Source: Streptomyces cellostaticus | Lineage (GTDB): Bacteria; Actinomycetota; Actinomycetes; Streptomycetales; Streptomycetaceae | NCBI RefSeq assembly: GCF_001513965.1 | Contig: NZ_KQ948047.1 | Span: 1-64,000 of the forward strand | Direction: 5' to 3' | Length of the DNA stretch: 64,000 bases | Shown: positions 49,601-58,535 of the stretch, piece by piece | How the letters are laid out: each line of letters opens with the position of its first letter | How positions within the stretch are numbered: position 1 is the stretch's first letter | The notes under the pieces: generated by a model | The model's input: the letters and a program-made list of their open reading frames with translations, nothing else | The model's database searches: none | Told to the model about the DNA's origin: nothing | Made by a program: the position numbers and the translations under genes

Positions 49601-50071
49601 CTACGCGTTCTCCGCCTGGAACATCCAGTGATGTTTCTCGAGATCCGCCGTGATCCCGATGAAGATGTCCTGCGAGACGGGGTCCGCCTCCCCCGTCGCG
49701 TTCACCCGCTGCCGCATCCGGATGATCACCGCGCCGAGCGCGTCGACCATCGTCCGGACCGCGTCCGTGTCCTTGATCCAGCCCGCCGGGGTGGGCCCGA
49801 TGCCGCTGCCGGACGCCACCGTGGCCGCGCGCCCGTCGGGCGGGACGCCCAGTGCCGATGCGCGCTCGGCGACGGTGTCGGAGTGGATGCGCGCGGAGCC
49901 GACGACCTCGTCGAGCTGGAGGTGGATGGACCGGAAGCGGGGTCCGACGACGTTCCAGTGGATCTGCTTGGCGACCAGCGAGAGATCCACCAGGTCCACG
50001 AGGGCGCCCTGCAGCGCCTCGGACACGGTCTTCAGATCGGCGTCGGGCAACGGGCTCTTCACGACGTACAT
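49601..50071 (-). CDS. dps: Dps-family DNA-binding ferritin-like protein
   Basis: 156 residues. The ferroxidase-site signature IHWNVVGPRFRSIHLQLDEVV with its His and Asp/Glu residues, followed by HSDTVAERASALG, identifies Dps. These dodecamers store iron oxidised by peroxide and protect the nucleoid. The start at 50071 follows GGAGGAAG. It lacks the long lysine tail seen in some Dps proteins; the C-terminus ends KHHWMFQAENA. It is transcribed away from lhr and behind the clgR terminator. Confidence 0.92.
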   Translation of the reverse strand: MYVVKSPLPDADLKTVSEALQGALVDLVDLSLVAKQIHWNVVGPRFRSIHLQLDEVVGSARIHSDTVAERASALGVPPDGRAATVASGSGIGPTPAGWIKDTDAVRTMVDALGAVIIRMRQRVNATGEADPVSQDIFIGITADLEKHHWMFQAENA

Positions 50072-50183
50072 CCGCTTCCTCCGGTGGTTCGGCGCCTTCA
50101 CGTCCCTCCCACCATGACCGCCCCACCACATACCGGCAAATGGACGTAAAAGAGACACAGATCATAAGGTGCGGGTAACACGA

Positions 50184-50234
50184 AAGCCCCGGCCCGGCTC
50201 CCCAGGTCTCCCTGGAGAAGCCCGGCCGGGGCTT
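50184..50234 (-). terminator. Terminator between clgR and dps
   Basis: AAGCCCCGGCC (50184-50194) and GGCCGGGGCTT (50224-50234) form an 11-bp stem, with a second inner stem CCAGG/CCTGG. It follows the clgR stop by about 37 bases on the minus strand. Confidence 0.8.
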
Positions 50235-50270
50235 CACACGTATCGGGTCGCTAAGCCGCGCACGCGCACG

Positions 50271-50645
50271 TCACGCGGCGACCACGTCCACCGCCTCGGC
50301 GGGCGCCTTGATGGTCACCCGTTCCGGTGGCACGCCGGTCACCGACACGGAACCCAGCATCGGACGGACCGGCGTGGGCACGGGCTCGGTGGCCCTGGCG
50401 GACTGGGCCAGTTCGGCGAGCGCCAGCTCGTCGCTCACTTCTCGCATGAGTTCCGACATCCGTACGTCCAGCGCGTCGCAGATGGCGGCGAGCAGTTCGG
50501 AGGAAGCCTCCTTCTGCCCCCGCTCCACCTCGGAGAGATAGCCGAGTGAGACTCGGGCGGACGAGGAGACTTCGCGCAGAGTACGGCCCTGGCGTTGGCG
50601 CTGCCGACGCAGCACGTCACCCAGCAGGCGACGGAGCAGAATCAT
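50271..50645 (-). CDS. clgR: XRE-family regulator ClgR
   Basis: 124 residues. The helix-turn-helix is TLREVSSSARVSLGYLSEVERGQKEASSELLAAICDALDV, the typical ClgR N-terminal domain, followed by SELMREVSDELALAELAQS. ClgR activates clpP, lon and its own gene in actinobacteria and is itself degraded by ClpP, often through its C-terminus, which here ends DVVAA, compatible with a Clp degron. The ATG at 50645 follows GAGGAGGGAG. It lies downstream of the cinA-pgsA-rimO unit, the conserved arrangement in Streptomyces. Confidence 0.9.
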   Translation of the reverse strand: MILLRRLLGDVLRRQRQRQGRTLREVSSSARVSLGYLSEVERGQKEASSELLAAICDALDVRMSELMREVSDELALAELAQSARATEPVPTPVRPMLGSVSVTGVPPERVTIKAPAEAVDVVAA

Positions 50646-50754
50646 CGGTGGCTCCCTCCTCGGACCGCGTAGCCGCATCCTTCTCGCCCCACCGTACCGC
50701 CTTGCGCCGCGGCCGTGCGGGGAGCGATGTCGTGTTCACTCAGGGCTGCAAACA

Positions 50755-51300
50755 TCAAAACCCCCCGTTCCGTTCCGTATCCTGTGCCCGCTCATTCCCG
50801 GTCTGTTCGCCCGCAAGCTCTCTCAGGAGCAGTGCGAGTACGCTCCGTACACTCTCCATACGAATTTCCGCACGGTCGCCGTTCAACCTCAGGGCCTCTA
50901 CTTTTCCGCCACCGGCAGAACCGGAGCCGGCCGTGAGGGGTCCGTCCACGGCGACGAAGACCGTCCCGACGGGCCGCCCGTCCTGCGGCTCGGGCCCGGC
51001 GACTCCGGTTGTCGCGATGCCCCAGTCGGCCCTCAAAGCCTTGCGCACCCCGACCGCCATCTGGGCCGCGACCTGCGGATCCACGGCTCCACACTGAGCC
51101 AGCAGGGTGGCGTCGACGCCCAGCAGTTCATGCTTCAACTCGGTGGCGTACGCGGTGACCGAACCCCGCAGGACCCTGGACGCCCCGGGGACGGCCGTGA
51201 TCTCGGCCGCGACCAGACCACCGGTGAGCGACTCCGCGACAGCGAGGCTCTCGCCCCTCACGGTCAGTAGTCGCACCAGTTCGGTGGCCGGGGAACTCAC
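50755..51300 (-). CDS. CinA-like nicotinamide-nucleotide amidase (single domain)
   Basis: 181 residues. Corresponds to the C-terminal amidohydrolase domain of CinA (PncC): LAVAESLTGGLVAAEITAVPGASRVLRGSVTAYATELKHELLGV and GIATTGVAGPEPQDGRPVGTVFVAV carry the conserved Ser/Lys region. It deamidates NMN to nicotinate mononucleotide in NAD recycling. The N-terminal molybdopterin-like domain of full-length CinA is absent, which is common in actinobacteria. The GTG start overlaps the pgsA stop. Confidence 0.88.
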   Translation of the reverse strand: MSSPATELVRLLTVRGESLAVAESLTGGLVAAEITAVPGASRVLRGSVTAYATELKHELLGVDATLLAQCGAVDPQVAAQMAVGVRKALRADWGIATTGVAGPEPQDGRPVGTVFVAVDGPLTAGSGSAGGGKVEALRLNGDRAEIRMESVRSVLALLLRELAGEQTGNERAQDTERNGGF

Positions 51301-52046
51301 GCTTCCTTCTCCTCCAACGCTGCCGCGCGCTCGGCGATTCCCCGCCGTCGCAGCACAATGGCTTGTCTCACGTAGTCGAGGCCGGTGACGACGGTGAGGA
51401 CGACCGCCACGGCCATCACCCAGAACCTCAGGGTGGCCAGCCACCCCGTCAGCGCCAGGACATACATCCCGACGGCCACGCCCTGGGTGAGCGTCTTGAG
51501 CTTGCCGCCCCGGCTCGCCGGGATCACGCCGTAACGAATGACCAGAAAACGCAGCAGTGTGATCCCGAGTTCCCGGCCGAGGATCACGGCCGTCACCCAC
51601 CACGGCAGATCACCCAGGGCGGACAGACAGATGAGCGCCGCCCCCATGATCGCCTTGTCGGCGATGGGGTCGGCGATCTTCCCGAAGTCGGTGACCAGGT
51701 TGTAGGTGCGCGCCAGATGCCCGTCGAACAGGTCGGTGATCATGGCGACGGCGAACGCCGCCCAGGCCAGCGAGCGCCAGGCCGGGTCGTAACCGCCGCC
51801 CGCCAGCATCAGGGCCACGAAGCCGGGCACGAGCAGCAGCCGGAGCATCGTCAGCAGATTGGCGACGTTCCACACGCTGGCCTGATTGACGGCCGCGGCC
51901 GTGATCTTCCCGCCGCGCGCGGGCTTGTCGCCGTCGGCAGCGGAGCCAGAAGCAGAACCGGAGACCTCGGAAGCAACGCCGTCGGAACCACGGGCGCCCT
52001 GCGCGCCGGAGGAACCGCCCGCGGCGGATGCCGGGACTCCGGTCAT
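51297..52046 (-). CDS. pgsA: CDP-diacylglycerol-glycerol-3-phosphate 3-phosphatidyltransferase
   Basis: 249 residues, integral membrane CDP-alcohol phosphatidyltransferase with about five helices. The signature D-G-x2-A-R-x8-G-x3-D-x3-D appears as DLFDGHLARTYNLVTDFGKIADPIADK. It makes phosphatidylglycerol phosphate, the precursor of PG and cardiolipin. The N-terminal 55 residues are a Gly/Ser/Ala disordered extension not present in E. coli PgsA. It overlaps rimO and cinA by four bases at each end, so the three are one translational unit. Confidence 0.93.
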   Translation of the reverse strand: MTGVPASAAGGSSGAQGARGSDGVASEVSGSASGSAADGDKPARGGKITAAAVNQASVWNVANLLTMLRLLLVPGFVALMLAGGGYDPAWRSLAWAAFAVAMITDLFDGHLARTYNLVTDFGKIADPIADKAIMGAALICLSALGDLPWWVTAVILGRELGITLLRFLVIRYGVIPASRGGKLKTLTQGVAVGMYVLALTGWLATLRFWVMAVAVVLTVVTGLDYVRQAIVLRRRGIAERAAALEEKEA

Positions 52047-53515
52047 CTGCCCCCCTCCTCACTACATGCGAACGAGCCCGTCAGCGGCTCGGCCACCAGG
52101 TCGACACCTTCCGTACCGACCACCTTCGCCTCGACCATACGTCCGGCGCTCAGACCCTCGCCGCTCGTGAGCAGCACCTGGCCGTCCGTCTCCGGGGCCT
52201 GGTGGGCGGCACGGCCGTACACGCCCTCCTCCTCGTCCACGGACTCCACGAGGACGTGCACGGTCTGGCCGACGCGCTCCTCCGCGCGCTGCGAGACGAG
52301 TTCCTCGGCGAGCCGGGAGATGTGGGCGAGGCGCTCGGCGACGACGTCCTCGTCGAGCTTGTTGCCGTACGTCGCCGCTTCCGTGCCCTCCTCGTCGGAG
52401 TAGCCGAAGACGCCGATGGCGTCCAGGCGGGCGCCGGTCAGGAAGCGCTCCAGTTCGGCCAGGTCCGACTCGCTCTCGCCGGGGAAGCCGACGATGAAGT
52501 TGGAGCGCACGCCGGCCTCGGGAGCCTTGCCGCGGATGGTGTCCAGCAGCTCCAGGAAGCGGTCGGTGTCGCCGAAGCGGCGCATGGCACGCAGCACGTC
52601 GGGCGCGGAGTGCTGGAAGGACAGGTCGAAGTACGGGGCGACCTTCGGGGTGGAGGTCAGCACGTCGATCAGGCCAGGGCGCATCTCGGCCGGCTGCAGG
52701 TAGCTCACGCGCACGCGCTCGAGGCCGTCGACCTCGGCCAGCTCCGGCAGCAGCGACTCCAGCAGGCGGATGTCGCCCAGGTCCTTGCCGTAGGAGGTGT
52801 TGTTCTCGGAGACCAGCATGATCTCCTTCACACCCTGCTCGGCCAGCCACCGCGTCTCGTTCAGCACGTCGCTCGGGCGACGTGAGATGAAGGAGCCGCG
52901 GAAGGACGGGATGGCGCAGAAGGAGCAGCGCCGGTCGCAGCCGGAGGCGAGCTTGACCGAGGCGACCGGGGCACCGTCCAGGCGGCGGCGCAGGGGCGCG
53001 CGCGGGCCGGAGGCGGGCGCGAGGCCCTCCGGGAGATCGGCCGGGGCGTGGCCGGGCAGCGCGACGGAGGCGGCCGATTCCTGCCGCTCGGCAGGGCTGA
53101 TCGGCAGCAGCTTGCGGCGGTCGCGCGGGGTGTGGGCGGCGTGGATGCCGCCGGACAGGATGGTCTGCAGGCGGTCGGAGATGTCGGCGTAGTCGTCGAA
53201 GCCGAGCACGCCGTCGGCCTCGGGCAGCGCCTCGGCCAGCTCCTTGCCGTACCGCTCGGCCATGCAGCCCACCGCCACGACGGCCTGGGTTCTGCCATGA
53301 TCCTTGAGGTCGTTGGCCTCCAGCAGGGCGTCGACGGAGTCCTTCTTGGCGGCTTCCACGAAGCCACAGGTGTTGACCACGGCGACATCGGCGTCCGCGG
53401 CGTCCTCGACGAGCTGCCAGCCGTCCGCCTCCAAACGGCCTGCGAGCTCCTCCGAGTCCACCTCGTTACGGGCGCAGCCGAGAGTGACGAGTGCGACGGT
53501 ACGGCGTTCAGGCAT
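52043..53515 (-). CDS. rimO: Ribosomal protein S12 methylthiotransferase RimO
   Basis: 490 residues. N-terminal UPF0004 domain (LVTLGCARNEVDSEELAG, NTCGFVEAAKKDS, VGCMAERY with its three cluster Cys), radical SAM domain with the CxxxCxxC motif GCDRRCSFCAIP (near residue 197), and C-terminal TRAM domain. RimO adds a methylthio group to an aspartate of ribosomal protein S12; the sequence TLGCARNEVDSE and EADGVLGFDDY separate it from tRNA-modifying MiaB. Start 53515. A 30-residue Pro/Ala-rich insertion precedes the radical SAM core. A terminator separates it from the upstream RodZ-like gene. Confidence 0.94.
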   Translation of the reverse strand: MPERRTVALVTLGCARNEVDSEELAGRLEADGWQLVEDAADADVAVVNTCGFVEAAKKDSVDALLEANDLKDHGRTQAVVAVGCMAERYGKELAEALPEADGVLGFDDYADISDRLQTILSGGIHAAHTPRDRRKLLPISPAERQESAASVALPGHAPADLPEGLAPASGPRAPLRRRLDGAPVASVKLASGCDRRCSFCAIPSFRGSFISRRPSDVLNETRWLAEQGVKEIMLVSENNTSYGKDLGDIRLLESLLPELAEVDGLERVRVSYLQPAEMRPGLIDVLTSTPKVAPYFDLSFQHSAPDVLRAMRRFGDTDRFLELLDTIRGKAPEAGVRSNFIVGFPGESESDLAELERFLTGARLDAIGVFGYSDEEGTEAATYGNKLDEDVVAERLAHISRLAEELVSQRAEERVGQTVHVLVESVDEEEGVYGRAAHQAPETDGQVLLTSGEGLSAGRMVEAKVVGTEGVDLVAEPLTGSFACSEEGGR

Positions 53516-53553
53516 GGGCTCAAGACTACTTCGTCTGTCTGACACCCCACGTC

Positions 53554-53585
53554 GAAGGGGTTGGCCGATCTTGGCCAACCCCTTC
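53554..53585 (-). terminator. Terminator behind the RodZ-like gene
   Basis: GAAGGGGTTGGCC (53554-53566) and GGCCAACCCCTTC (53573-53585) form a perfect 13-bp stem with a 6-base loop. It lies 24 bases after the stop of the minus-strand gene ending at 53609 and just before the rimO start. Confidence 0.85.
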
Positions 53586-53608
53586 ACACCAGCTCCCCCA
53601 AGGGCCCC

Positions 53609-54451
53609 TCATCCGGCCTCGGGGTCGCCCTTCGTGTACGTGAGGCGCTCCACAGCGCCCTTCTGGAAGTTGTCCTCGATCTTCTTGCCGTTGACGTAGA
53701 GCTGAATCGCACCGGCGTCACCGAGGATCAGGTTGATCTTGGAACCGTCCTGGAAGGTCTTGGACTCGCCCTTCTTCAGCAGCCCGTCGAAGAGCATCCG
53801 GCCGTTGTGGTCCTTGGCGGAGATCCAGCTGCGCCCGCCCGCCGCACTGACCTGGACGGTCACCTTGTCCTGCGGGGCGGCCGCGATGGCACTGTCGGAC
53901 GCCTCGGACGTGGGCGCGGCGGGCTTGTCCTTCTTCGGCGTGGGCGAGGCGGACTTGCTGGGGGTGGCGGTGGCGCCCTCGGCGACCTGCGACTTGGCGT
54001 CGTTCCCGCTGTCGCCGCCCTTGAACGCGGTGAACCCGACGAAGCCGATGACGGCGACGATCGCGGCGACCATGGCCGCGGTCCAGTTGGGCCCGCGGCG
54101 CTCGGGGCGGATACGTTCCGCCTCGAACAGGGGCGCGGCCGGGGTGGGCGCGGGCCGCCCGCCGTGCTCGGCGTCGTACTGCGCGATCAGCGGTGCTGGG
54201 TCGAGATGCACGGCCCTGGCCAGCGTACGGATGTGCCCGCGCGCGTACACGTCGCCGCCACAGGGGGCGAAGTCATCCCCCTCGATGGCGTGCACGATGG
54301 CGATACGGACACGCGTGGCACTGCTGACGTCGTCGACGGTGAGCCCGGCCGCGATGCGCGCCTGCTTCAGGGCGCGGCCCACGGAGGGACGGGCTTCCTC
54401 GGACACGTCTTGGAACGGACGCTCGTCTTCAGGGGAGTTGCCGATGGACAC
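53609..54451 (-). CDS. RodZ-like helix-turn-helix membrane protein
   Basis: 280 residues. N-terminal RodZ-type HTH (VGRALKQARIAAGLTVDDVSSATRVRIAIVHAIEGDDF, then YARGHIRTLARAVHLD), one transmembrane helix (AAMVAAIVAVIGFVGFTAF) and an extracytoplasmic DUF4115 beta domain (VTVQVSAAGGRSWISAKDHNGRMLFDGLLKKGESKTF). RodZ links MreB to the cell-wall machinery. GTG 54451 is chosen since the sequence upstream lacks homology. It lies between ftsK and rimO on the same strand, with its own promoter region. Confidence 0.87.
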   Translation of the reverse strand: MSIGNSPEDERPFQDVSEEARPSVGRALKQARIAAGLTVDDVSSATRVRIAIVHAIEGDDFAPCGGDVYARGHIRTLARAVHLDPAPLIAQYDAEHGGRPAPTPAAPLFEAERIRPERRGPNWTAAMVAAIVAVIGFVGFTAFKGGDSGNDAKSQVAEGATATPSKSASPTPKKDKPAAPTSEASDSAIAAAPQDKVTVQVSAAGGRSWISAKDHNGRMLFDGLLKKGESKTFQDGSKINLILGDAGAIQLYVNGKKIEDNFQKGAVERLTYTKGDPEAG

Positions 54452-54693
54452 GGGGGCGCCTTTCGAGCGTTTGAGCCACCTGTGCTGGAGGTTCAGTCTA
54501 GGGGGGTGCGAAAGCGTGGAGCGACCGGGCGGTAGGACTTTGTACGCCATCGGAATGACCGGAAAATCCGATGGTGGGACAGACACGTACCCCAGGATGA
54601 GATCCGTACCTGTCCTTTCGCTCAACTTGACGTACGGCAAAGGGAAACGGTTGCCCGCAGCTCTCTAACGGGTGGATCACGGCCGTGCCGCCA

Positions 54694-54718
54694 CCCGGCG
54701 TAAGCACGACACGCCGGG
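54694..54718 (-). terminator. Terminator behind ftsK
   Basis: CCCGGCGT (54694-54701) and ACGCCGGG (54711-54718) pair over a 9-base loop, 12 bases beyond the ftsK stop on the minus strand. Confidence 0.65.
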
Positions 54719-54730
54719 CGGTCCGCTGCC

Positions 54731-57457
54731 CTACCCTTCAGACTCCCCGCGGATCACCGCGAGCACTCCGTCCAGCTCGTCAGGTTTCACAAGAACGTCA
54801 CGCGCCTTCGACCCCTCGCTGGGCCCGACGATGTTCCGGGACTCCATGAGGTCCATGAGCCGCCCGGCCTTGGCGAAGCCGACGCGCAATTTGCGCTGGA
54901 GCATGGACGTCGACCCGAACTGGGTGGAGACCACCAGCTCGGCCGCCTGGCACAGCAGGTCGAGGTCGTCGCCGATGTCCTCGTCGATCTCCTTCTTCTG
55001 CTTGGTGCCCACCGTGACGTCGTCCCGGAAGACGGGCGCCATCTGGTCCTTGCAGTGCTGGACGATCGCCGCGACCTCTTCCTCGGTCACGAACGCGCCC
55101 TGCATACGGGTCGGCTTGTTGGCCCCCATCGGCAGGAACAGCCCGTCGCCCTTGCCGATCAGCTTCTCGGCGCCGGGCTGGTCGAGGATGACCCGGGAGT
55201 CGGCGAGCGAGGAGGTGGCGAAGGCCAGCCGGGAGGGCACGTTGGCCTTGATCAGACCGGTGACCACGTCGACCGACGGGCGCTGGGTGGCCAGCACCAG
55301 GTGGATGCCGGCCGCGCGCGCGAGCTGCGTGATGCGCACGATCGCGTCCTCGACGTCGCGCGGGGCGACCATCATCAGGTCGGCCAGCTCGTCCACGATC
55401 ACCAGCAGGTAGGGATAGGGCTGGAGTTCCCGCTCGCTGCCCTCCGGCAGCTTCACCTTCCCCTGGCGGATGGCCTCGTTGAAGTCGTCGATGTGCCGGT
55501 AGCCGAAGGCCGCCAGGTCGTCGTAGCGCAGGTCCATCTCGCGTACGACCCACTGGAGCGCCTCGGCGGCCCGCTTGGGGTTGGTGATGATCGGCGTGAT
55601 CAGGTGCGGGATGCCCTCGTAGGCGGTCAGCTCGACGCGCTTGGGGTCGACCAGGACCATGCGGACCTCCTCGGGGGTCGCGCGCACCATCACGGACGTG
55701 ATCAGGCAGTTGATGCACGACGACTTACCGGACCCGGTGGCTCCGGCGACGAGGATGTGCGGCATCTTCGCGAGGTTGGCCGTCACGTACCCGCCCTCGA
55801 CGTCCTTGCCGAGCGCCACCAGCATGGGATGGTCGTCCTCGGACGCGTCCGCGAGGCGCAGTACGTCGCCGAGGTTGACCATCTCCCGGTCGGTGTTCGG
55901 GATCTCGATGCCGACCGCGGACTTGCCGGGGATCGGGCTGATGATCCGCACGTCGGGGCTGGCGACGGCGTACGCGATGTTCTTGGTCAGCGCGGTGATC
56001 CGCTCGACCTTCACGGCGGGGCCGAGCTGGACCTCGTAGCGGGTGACGGTCGGTCCGCGGGTGAAGCCCGTGACGTCGGCGTCCACCTTGAACTCGCTGA
56101 AGACGTTGCGCAGGGAATCGACGATCGCGTCGTTGGCCGCGCTGCGCGCCTTGCCGGGGCCGCCGCGGGTGAGGAGGTCCAGCGACGGCAGCGCATAGGT
56201 GATGTCCCCGGACAGCTGGAGCTGCTCCGCGCGCGCGGGCAGGTCGCGGGCCGCCTCCGGAGCCGCCTTCGTGAGGTCGGGGACGCTCGCGACCTTCAGC
56301 TTCTCCTGCTGGGGACGGGCGGCCGGTGCCGGAACCGGCGACGGTGCGGGGACGGGCGTGGTCTCCTCGCGGTCGCCCACGCTCACGCCCTGGGTGAGGT
56401 CGGCGACGAGCGGGGAAGGCGGCATGCCGTGCAGGACCGCGCCGTCGAGCGCGGCCGCGGCAGCCGCTGCGACGTCCACGGCGTCCATCTGCCGCTGCAG
56501 ATCCGGCTGCGGCACCGCGGAGCGCCTGGGGCGGCCGCGGCGCTGCGAGAGAGCCTCCTCCTCGGCGCCCTCGGGGTCGTACGCCTGGGAGGCGCCACGG
56601 CGCTTGCGGGGGCGCGGGGGCAGCGCCTCGCGCCACTGCTCGTCGTAACGCTCGTCGTCCTCGATGCGTTCCTCCGCCTCCTGGTCGTGCACGACACCCA
56701 GGCGTACGCCGAGCGCGCGCAGCCGCTGCGGGATGGCGTTGACCGGGGTGGCGGTCACCACGAGCAGGCCGAAGATCGTCAGCAGCACCAGCATCGGTAC
56801 GGCGAGCACCTCGGTCATCGCGTACGTCAGCGGGGTGGCCGCCGCCCAGCCGATGAGGCCGCCGGCGTCCCTTATGGCCTGCATGCCGCCACTGCGGGCG
56901 GGCGAGCCGCAGGCGATGTGGACCTGGCCGAGCACGCCGATGACGAGCGCGGACAGGCCGATCACGATCCGGCCGTTGGCATCCGGCTTCTCCGGGTGCC
57001 GGATGAACCGTACGGCGATCACCGCGAGCAGTATCGGCACCAGCAGGTCGAGCCGGCCGAAGGCGCCGGTGACCAGGATCTCCACCAGGTCACCGACGGG
57101 GCCGCGCAGGTCGGCCCAGGTACCGGCGGCGACGATCAGCGCGATGCCGAACAGCAGCAGCGCGACGCCGTCCTTGCGGTGGGCCGGGTCGAGGTTCTTG
57201 GCGCCCTGCCCTATGCCCCGGAAGACGGCGCCGACCGCGTGCGCGAGACCGAGCCAGAGGGCGCGCACCAGCCGGTACACGCCCCCGGTGGGGTTGGGTG
57301 CCGGCTTGGGCGGCGCGGCCTTCTTCGCCGGGGCCTTCCTGGCGGCCGCCTTCTTGGCCGGAGCCTTCTTCGCGGCCGCCTTTCCCGCCGGAGCCTTCGC
57401 GGGAGCGGCCGCCTTCTTCGCGGGCTGCTTCTTGGCTGCGGAGGGACGTGAGGCCAT
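54731..57457 (-). CDS. ftsK: DNA translocase FtsK/SpoIIIE
   Basis: 908 residues. The N-terminus is a Lys/Ala/Pro repeat region (AKKAPAKKA type, about 55 residues), then about four membrane helices, a Pro/Arg-rich linker, the alpha/beta motor (Walker A GATGSGKSS near residue 575, LVDPKRVELTAYEGIPHL, Walker B LLVIVDELADLMM, LATQRPSVDVVTG) and the C-terminal gamma winged helix (LLCQAAELVVSTQFGSTSMLQRKLRVGFAKAGRLMDLMESRNIVGPSEG region). It pumps chromosomal DNA through sporulation septa. The start at 57457 precedes the Lys-rich tail. Confidence 0.96.
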   Translation of the reverse strand: MASRPSAAKKQPAKKAAAPAKAPAGKAAAKKAPAKKAAARKAPAKKAAPPKPAPNPTGGVYRLVRALWLGLAHAVGAVFRGIGQGAKNLDPAHRKDGVALLLFGIALIVAAGTWADLRGPVGDLVEILVTGAFGRLDLLVPILLAVIAVRFIRHPEKPDANGRIVIGLSALVIGVLGQVHIACGSPARSGGMQAIRDAGGLIGWAAATPLTYAMTEVLAVPMLVLLTIFGLLVVTATPVNAIPQRLRALGVRLGVVHDQEAEERIEDDERYDEQWREALPPRPRKRRGASQAYDPEGAEEEALSQRRGRPRRSAVPQPDLQRQMDAVDVAAAAAAALDGAVLHGMPPSPLVADLTQGVSVGDREETTPVPAPSPVPAPAARPQQEKLKVASVPDLTKAAPEAARDLPARAEQLQLSGDITYALPSLDLLTRGGPGKARSAANDAIVDSLRNVFSEFKVDADVTGFTRGPTVTRYEVQLGPAVKVERITALTKNIAYAVASPDVRIISPIPGKSAVGIEIPNTDREMVNLGDVLRLADASEDDHPMLVALGKDVEGGYVTANLAKMPHILVAGATGSGKSSCINCLITSVMVRATPEEVRMVLVDPKRVELTAYEGIPHLITPIITNPKRAAEALQWVVREMDLRYDDLAAFGYRHIDDFNEAIRQGKVKLPEGSERELQPYPYLLVIVDELADLMMVAPRDVEDAIVRITQLARAAGIHLVLATQRPSVDVVTGLIKANVPSRLAFATSSLADSRVILDQPGAEKLIGKGDGLFLPMGANKPTRMQGAFVTEEEVAAIVQHCKDQMAPVFRDDVTVGTKQKKEIDEDIGDDLDLLCQAAELVVSTQFGSTSMLQRKLRVGFAKAGRLMDLMESRNIVGPSEGSKARDVLVKPDELDGVLAVIRGESEG

Positions 57458-57539
57458 GGATGTGAGGTTACCGGGGGAGACGACAGCGGACACGTGTGCC
57501 CACCGCTTCACCCGTTCGTGTCGCCCGCACCCGGGCGGG

Positions 57540-57588
57540 GAACTGACGCACGCTCATGGACAACTGTGGCCCCCGCAGGCGTCAGTTC
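57540..57588 (-). terminator. Stem-loop at the end of the OsaB gene
   Basis: GAACTGACGC (57540-57549) and GCGTCAGTTC (57579-57588) are exact inverses around a 29-base loop, with the right arm overlapping the osaB stop codon. Confidence 0.5.
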
Positions 57589-58262
57589 TGCGTCGGCACC
57601 GCAGCGCCGGCGCTGCCCGCACCAGGCTCCAGGGCGTCGAGCGCACGGCGCAACCCGGTGAGTTTGCGCTCGAGATGGGCGGCCGTGGCCACCGCGGCCG
57701 CGTCCGCGGACTCGTCGTCCAGCTGCTTGGACAGCGCCTCCGCCTGCTCCTCCACGGCCGCGAGGCGCGCGGACAGCTCGGCGAGCAGCCCGGCGGACTC
57801 CTTGCCGCCCACCGCGCCCTTGCCGCCGCCCTCCAACTGGAGCCGCAACAGCGCCGCCTGCTCCCGCAGCTGGCAGTTCTTCATGTACAGCTCGACGAAC
57901 ACCGAGACCTTGGCGCGCAGCACCCACGGGTCGAACGGCTTGGAGATGTAGTCCACCGCGCCCGCGGCATACCCCCGGAAGGTGTGGTGGGGGCCGTGGT
58001 TGATCGCGGTGAGGAAGATGATCGGGATGTCCCGGGTCCGCTCGCGCCGCTTGATGTGCGCGGCGGTCTCGAAACCGTCCATGCCCGGCATCTGGACATC
58101 CAGCAGAATGACCGCGAAATCGTCCGTGAGCAGTGCTTTGAGCGCTTCCTCCCCGGACGATGCCCGCACCAGCGTCTGATCGAGCGCAGAGAGGATGGCC
58201 TCCAGCGCCAGCAGATTCTCCGGCCGGTCATCGACCAGGAGGATCTTGGCCTTCTGCACCAT
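57582..58262 (-). CDS. osaB: Response regulator OsaB with coiled-coil output
   Basis: 226 residues. Receiver domain MVQKAKILLVDDRPENLLALEAIL with phospho-acceptor Asp55 in LLDVQMPGMDG and KPFDPWVL, followed by a long helical region (LREQAALLRLQLEGGG, SARLAAVEEQAEALSKQLDDE) predicted as a coiled coil and no DNA-binding domain. It matches the OsaB regulator of S. coelicolor, required for growth and aerial development at high osmolarity, encoded beside the OsaA kinase. Start 58262 has AGGAGGG upstream. It probably signals by protein-protein contact. Confidence 0.9.
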   Translation of the reverse strand: MVQKAKILLVDDRPENLLALEAILSALDQTLVRASSGEEALKALLTDDFAVILLDVQMPGMDGFETAAHIKRRERTRDIPIIFLTAINHGPHHTFRGYAAGAVDYISKPFDPWVLRAKVSVFVELYMKNCQLREQAALLRLQLEGGGKGAVGGKESAGLLAELSARLAAVEEQAEALSKQLDDESADAAAVATAAHLERKLTGLRRALDALEPGAGSAGAAVPTQN

Positions 58263-58535
58263 GGCCCGCCCTCCTCGCCCCGGCGGTACACCGGGCGCCG
58301 CCCCAGGGGACGACTCCCTTTCGCCGCCCGTCCTTGTGCCGGTCATCGTAGCCGCACCCCGCCTGTCACCACACCCTGTCACCGCGATGTCACTGTGCAC
58401 GTAACAGAAACGCCGCAGGAGACCGGAAGGTTCCCGGAATCCGGGATTCCCACACGCCCCCGGCCCCCTCGGTACAACAACTCCACGCGTGCACCCGGGG
58501 TTCCCGCGGCGTTCACATCGCCTCCGGCCACCTCG